This document shows positions 62,542 to 64,000 of a stretch of DNA of 64,000 nucleotides, one piece after another. A model generated the notes under the pieces. That model saw nothing but the letters and a program-made list of their open reading frames with translations, had not been told where the DNA came from and made no database searches. Position numbers and translations under genes: made by a program. Numbering within the stretch: position 1 is the stretch's first letter; the number at the start of each line of letters is the position of its first letter. This stretch comes from Natranaeroarchaeum sp042663585 (GTDB taxonomy: Archaea > Halobacteriota > Halobacteria > Halobacteriales > Natronoarchaeaceae), in assembly GCF_042663585.1 (NCBI RefSeq), contig NZ_JBHTAN010000006.1, forward strand, positions 1,984,001 through 2,048,000. Reading direction: 5' to 3'.

Positions 62542-63165
62542 ATGGCCGCGCATGGCCGGCCGGCACTGCGAGATTTGTTCGACGAGTCACCGACTCCGCA
62601 TATTGCTCATCCGCCTCGAACCCACCACCGAGATTTCTACGTGGCAACGGACGGCTCCTACAGGGAGGAGAGCGGCGGCCTCGGTGCAGTGATCGAGACA
62701 CGGGAGGGGACCCGGGTAGCGAGACTCTCGTTGCCCCATACCGTCCCGGACAACAACGTCGCGGAGTATCGGGCGTTACATCTGGGGCTGGACGTACTGG
62801 CCGCTCGCTCACCCCCGAACGCCCGCATCGGCGTCCTCGTCGATCACAACGAACTGGCCGGCAACGTCAACAACGCGATTCTCGCCGGACAGCACCCCGA
62901 CGGTGAACCTCCGCATCCACTCTCACCACCGTCGAACACGTCGAACCACTGGCGCGGTATCCGTGCCCGCCTGTCCGGCTTCGAAGAGGTGCGTGCCGCA
63001 CGCATCCGCAGCGAAGACAACCCGGCGCATCCGCTCGCAAACGCGCCACACCAGTATGCACACGTTAATCGGGAGCCGGACCGCTGCGTGATCCCCGGCA
63101 GCACCGAATCGACCACGAGCGAGTTCCCCCCGCCGTCGCGGGCCGACCGGCACGCGAGCGACTAG
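62542..63165 (+). CDS. RNase HI-type protein (haloarchaeal)
   Basis: 207 residues. The RNase H acidic residues are seen in YVATDGSYRE (first Asp), NNVAEYRALHLGLDVL (Glu), VLVDHNELAGNV (second Asp) and RSEDNPAHPLAN (last Asp). A Pro-rich insert (PHPLSPPSN) interrupts the second half, and a Ser/Arg/Asp tail ends it. It degrades RNA in RNA-DNA hybrids. A short N-terminal extension of ~30 residues precedes the fold. Confidence 0.8.
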   Translation: MAAHGRPALRDLFDESPTPHIAHPPRTHHRDFYVATDGSYREESGGLGAVIETREGTRVARLSLPHTVPDNNVAEYRALHLGLDVLAARSPPNARIGVLVDHNELAGNVNNAILAGQHPDGEPPHPLSPPSNTSNHWRGIRARLSGFEEVRAARIRSEDNPAHPLANAPHQYAHVNREPDRCVIPGSTESTTSEFPPPSRADRHASD

Positions 63166-63292
63166 CGAGGCTCTCCCCTCGGGTCAAAACTCCCGGGCAA
63201 AAAGCCGCCTCACTGGGTGATGCCCGCTCCGGCAGTGAATCCCCTCGCAACGCTCGGCGTCTGGGTGGTTCTACCACCCCACCCGACTCGCG

Positions 63293-64000
63293 CTACTCTT
63301 CCTCTTGTGCATCCACGACTGCCACGCCGGCCAGGTTCACGATGTCTTTCACCTCGTCGTCCCGCTGGAGGACGTGGACCGGCTTGTCCATCCCGACGAG
63401 CATCGGGCCGATGGCTTCCGCGCCGCCGAGGCGTTGAAGCAGTTTGTAGCTGATGTTGCCCGCTTCGAGGTTCGGGAAGACGAGTATATTCGCCGGTTCC
63501 TCCAGCGCCGAGAACTCGTAGGTGCCGTGGAGCATGTCCTCGACGACGGCCGTGTCGGCCTGCATCTCGCCATCGACTGGGAAGTCGATTGCGGGGTCTT
63601 CACGGAGCCGTTGTGCGGCCTCCCGCGGCTTTCTGGTCCCCTCGTTGTCGACGCTCCCGAAGTTCGAGTACGACAGCAGGGCGGCGCGAGGTTCGATGTT
63701 GAAGCTCCGGGCTAGCTCCGCGGTGTGCTCGGTCACTTCGGCTAGCACGTCTTCGTCGGGGTTCTGGTTCACTGTCGCGTCGGCGATAAACACGACGCGG
63801 TTCTTGAACGTCAGCATGTAGACGCCAGCGGCATACTCCGCGTCATCGGCAGTGCCGACGATCTGCAGGGGTGGACGGAGCGCGGAGGGGTAGTGATGGG
63901 TCAGCCCCGAGAGCATCGCGTCGGCGTCGTCCATCTCGACCATCACCGAGGCGAAGTAGTTGCTGTCCCGGATCATTTCCTCGGCTTCGCTCCTGGTGAT
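63293..64000 (-). CDS. maeB: NADP-dependent malic enzyme, C-terminal phosphotransacetylase-like domain (5' end outside window)
   Basis: The frame is open to the window edge, so the N-terminal part is missing. The seen ~235 residues are the Pta-like domain of a MaeB-type malic enzyme: ITRSEAEEMIRDSNYFASVM, MLSGLTHHYPSALRPPLQ, FIADATVNQNPDEDVLAE and NLEAGNISYKLLQRLGGA. The enzyme decarboxylates malate to pyruvate; the Pta domain is regulatory in related enzymes. Confidence 0.92.
   Translation of the reverse strand: MTRSEAEEMIRDSNYFASVMVEMDDADAMLSGLTHHYPSALRPPLQIVGTADDAEYAAGVYMLTFKNRVVFIADATVNQNPDEDVLAEVTEHTAELARSFNIEPRAALLSYSNFGSVDNEGTRKPREAAQRLREDPAIDFPVDGEMQADTAVVEDMLHGTYEFSALEEPANILVFPNLEAGNISYKLLQRLGGAEAIGPMLVGMDKPVHVLQRDDEVKDIVNLAGVAVVDAQEEE

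Noticed and set aside
1..64000. CRISPR arrays, rRNA, tRNA and insertion sequences
   Set aside because: No regularly spaced repeats, no tRNA cloverleaf or rRNA sequence, and no transposase-like frame were seen.

Overview
The window is 64 kb of GC-rich, almost fully coding haloarchaeal chromosome. The predicted proteins are strongly acidic, many genes have a TATA-like box about 27 bp before the start codon (leaderless transcripts), and several families are typical of haloarchaea: LWR-salt protein, DUF5778, FilR1-type regulator, amphi-Trp/DUF1508 protein, two-domain AhbA/AhbB and a Tat-exported subtilase. The genus cannot be fixed from the sequence. I saw no rRNA, tRNA, CRISPR array or intact insertion sequence.

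Layout. 1-4.2 kb: end of dnaG, GNAT, DUF92 membrane protein, a cis-prenyltransferase-like protein lacking catalytic residues, cspA, DUF5778. 4.2-8.6 kb: tetrapyrrole block with siroheme decarboxylase, precorrin-2 dehydrogenase and hemA, flanked by a Rieske protein, a pterin dehydratase and LWR-salt. 8.8-12.6 kb: HAD phosphatase and two moeA paralogues, one fused to a periplasmic-binding-like domain. 12.7-17.2 kb: Hsp20, UbiB-type kinase, GH13 glycosidase. 17.2-19.7 kb: three membrane proteins, with a perfect palindrome over the TATA box of the middle gene. 20.2-23.0 kb: heliorhodopsin, then a secreted subtilase with a large insertion. 23.4-28.6 kb: ArsA/Get3 ATPase, formate-THF ligase, APC permease plus Usp.

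28.6-33.9 kb is an accessory patch: a tandem GNAT, a GIY-YIG-like nuclease, a 5'-truncated PAS histidine kinase, a frameshifted gene remnant, DUF2085, a zinc-ribbon TM2 protein and a VOC protein. 33.9-43.6 kb: multi-PAS kinase, amphi-Trp protein, CapA-like lipoprotein, Helicobacter-type malate:quinone oxidoreductase, two small membrane proteins, a lone SdhA/NadB-type flavoprotein and DUF429. 43.7-52.2 kb: orphan adenine methyltransferase, FilR1 regulator, EamA transporter, Hpt, Usp, ASCH, a duplicated-domain protein, DUF2062, NUDIX and YchF. 52.4-54.2 kb holds a Tat-exported metzincin-like protein and several very short genes. 54.2-64 kb: amidohydrolase, Usp, RfcL, bioF, bioB, an Ig-like surface protein, a small membrane protein, RNase HI and the 3' part of maeB.

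Most notable are a bioF product that keeps its other motifs but has Thr in place of the PLP lysine, inverted repeats over the TATA boxes of bioB and of the 18.6-kb gene, the UppS-like protein lacking its DGN motif beside DUF92, the heliorhodopsin/subtilase pair, the exported HExxH protein, and the decayed kinase next to a GIY-YIG-like gene. No single multi-gene system stands out as clearly new; the novelty is spread over individual genes and sites.
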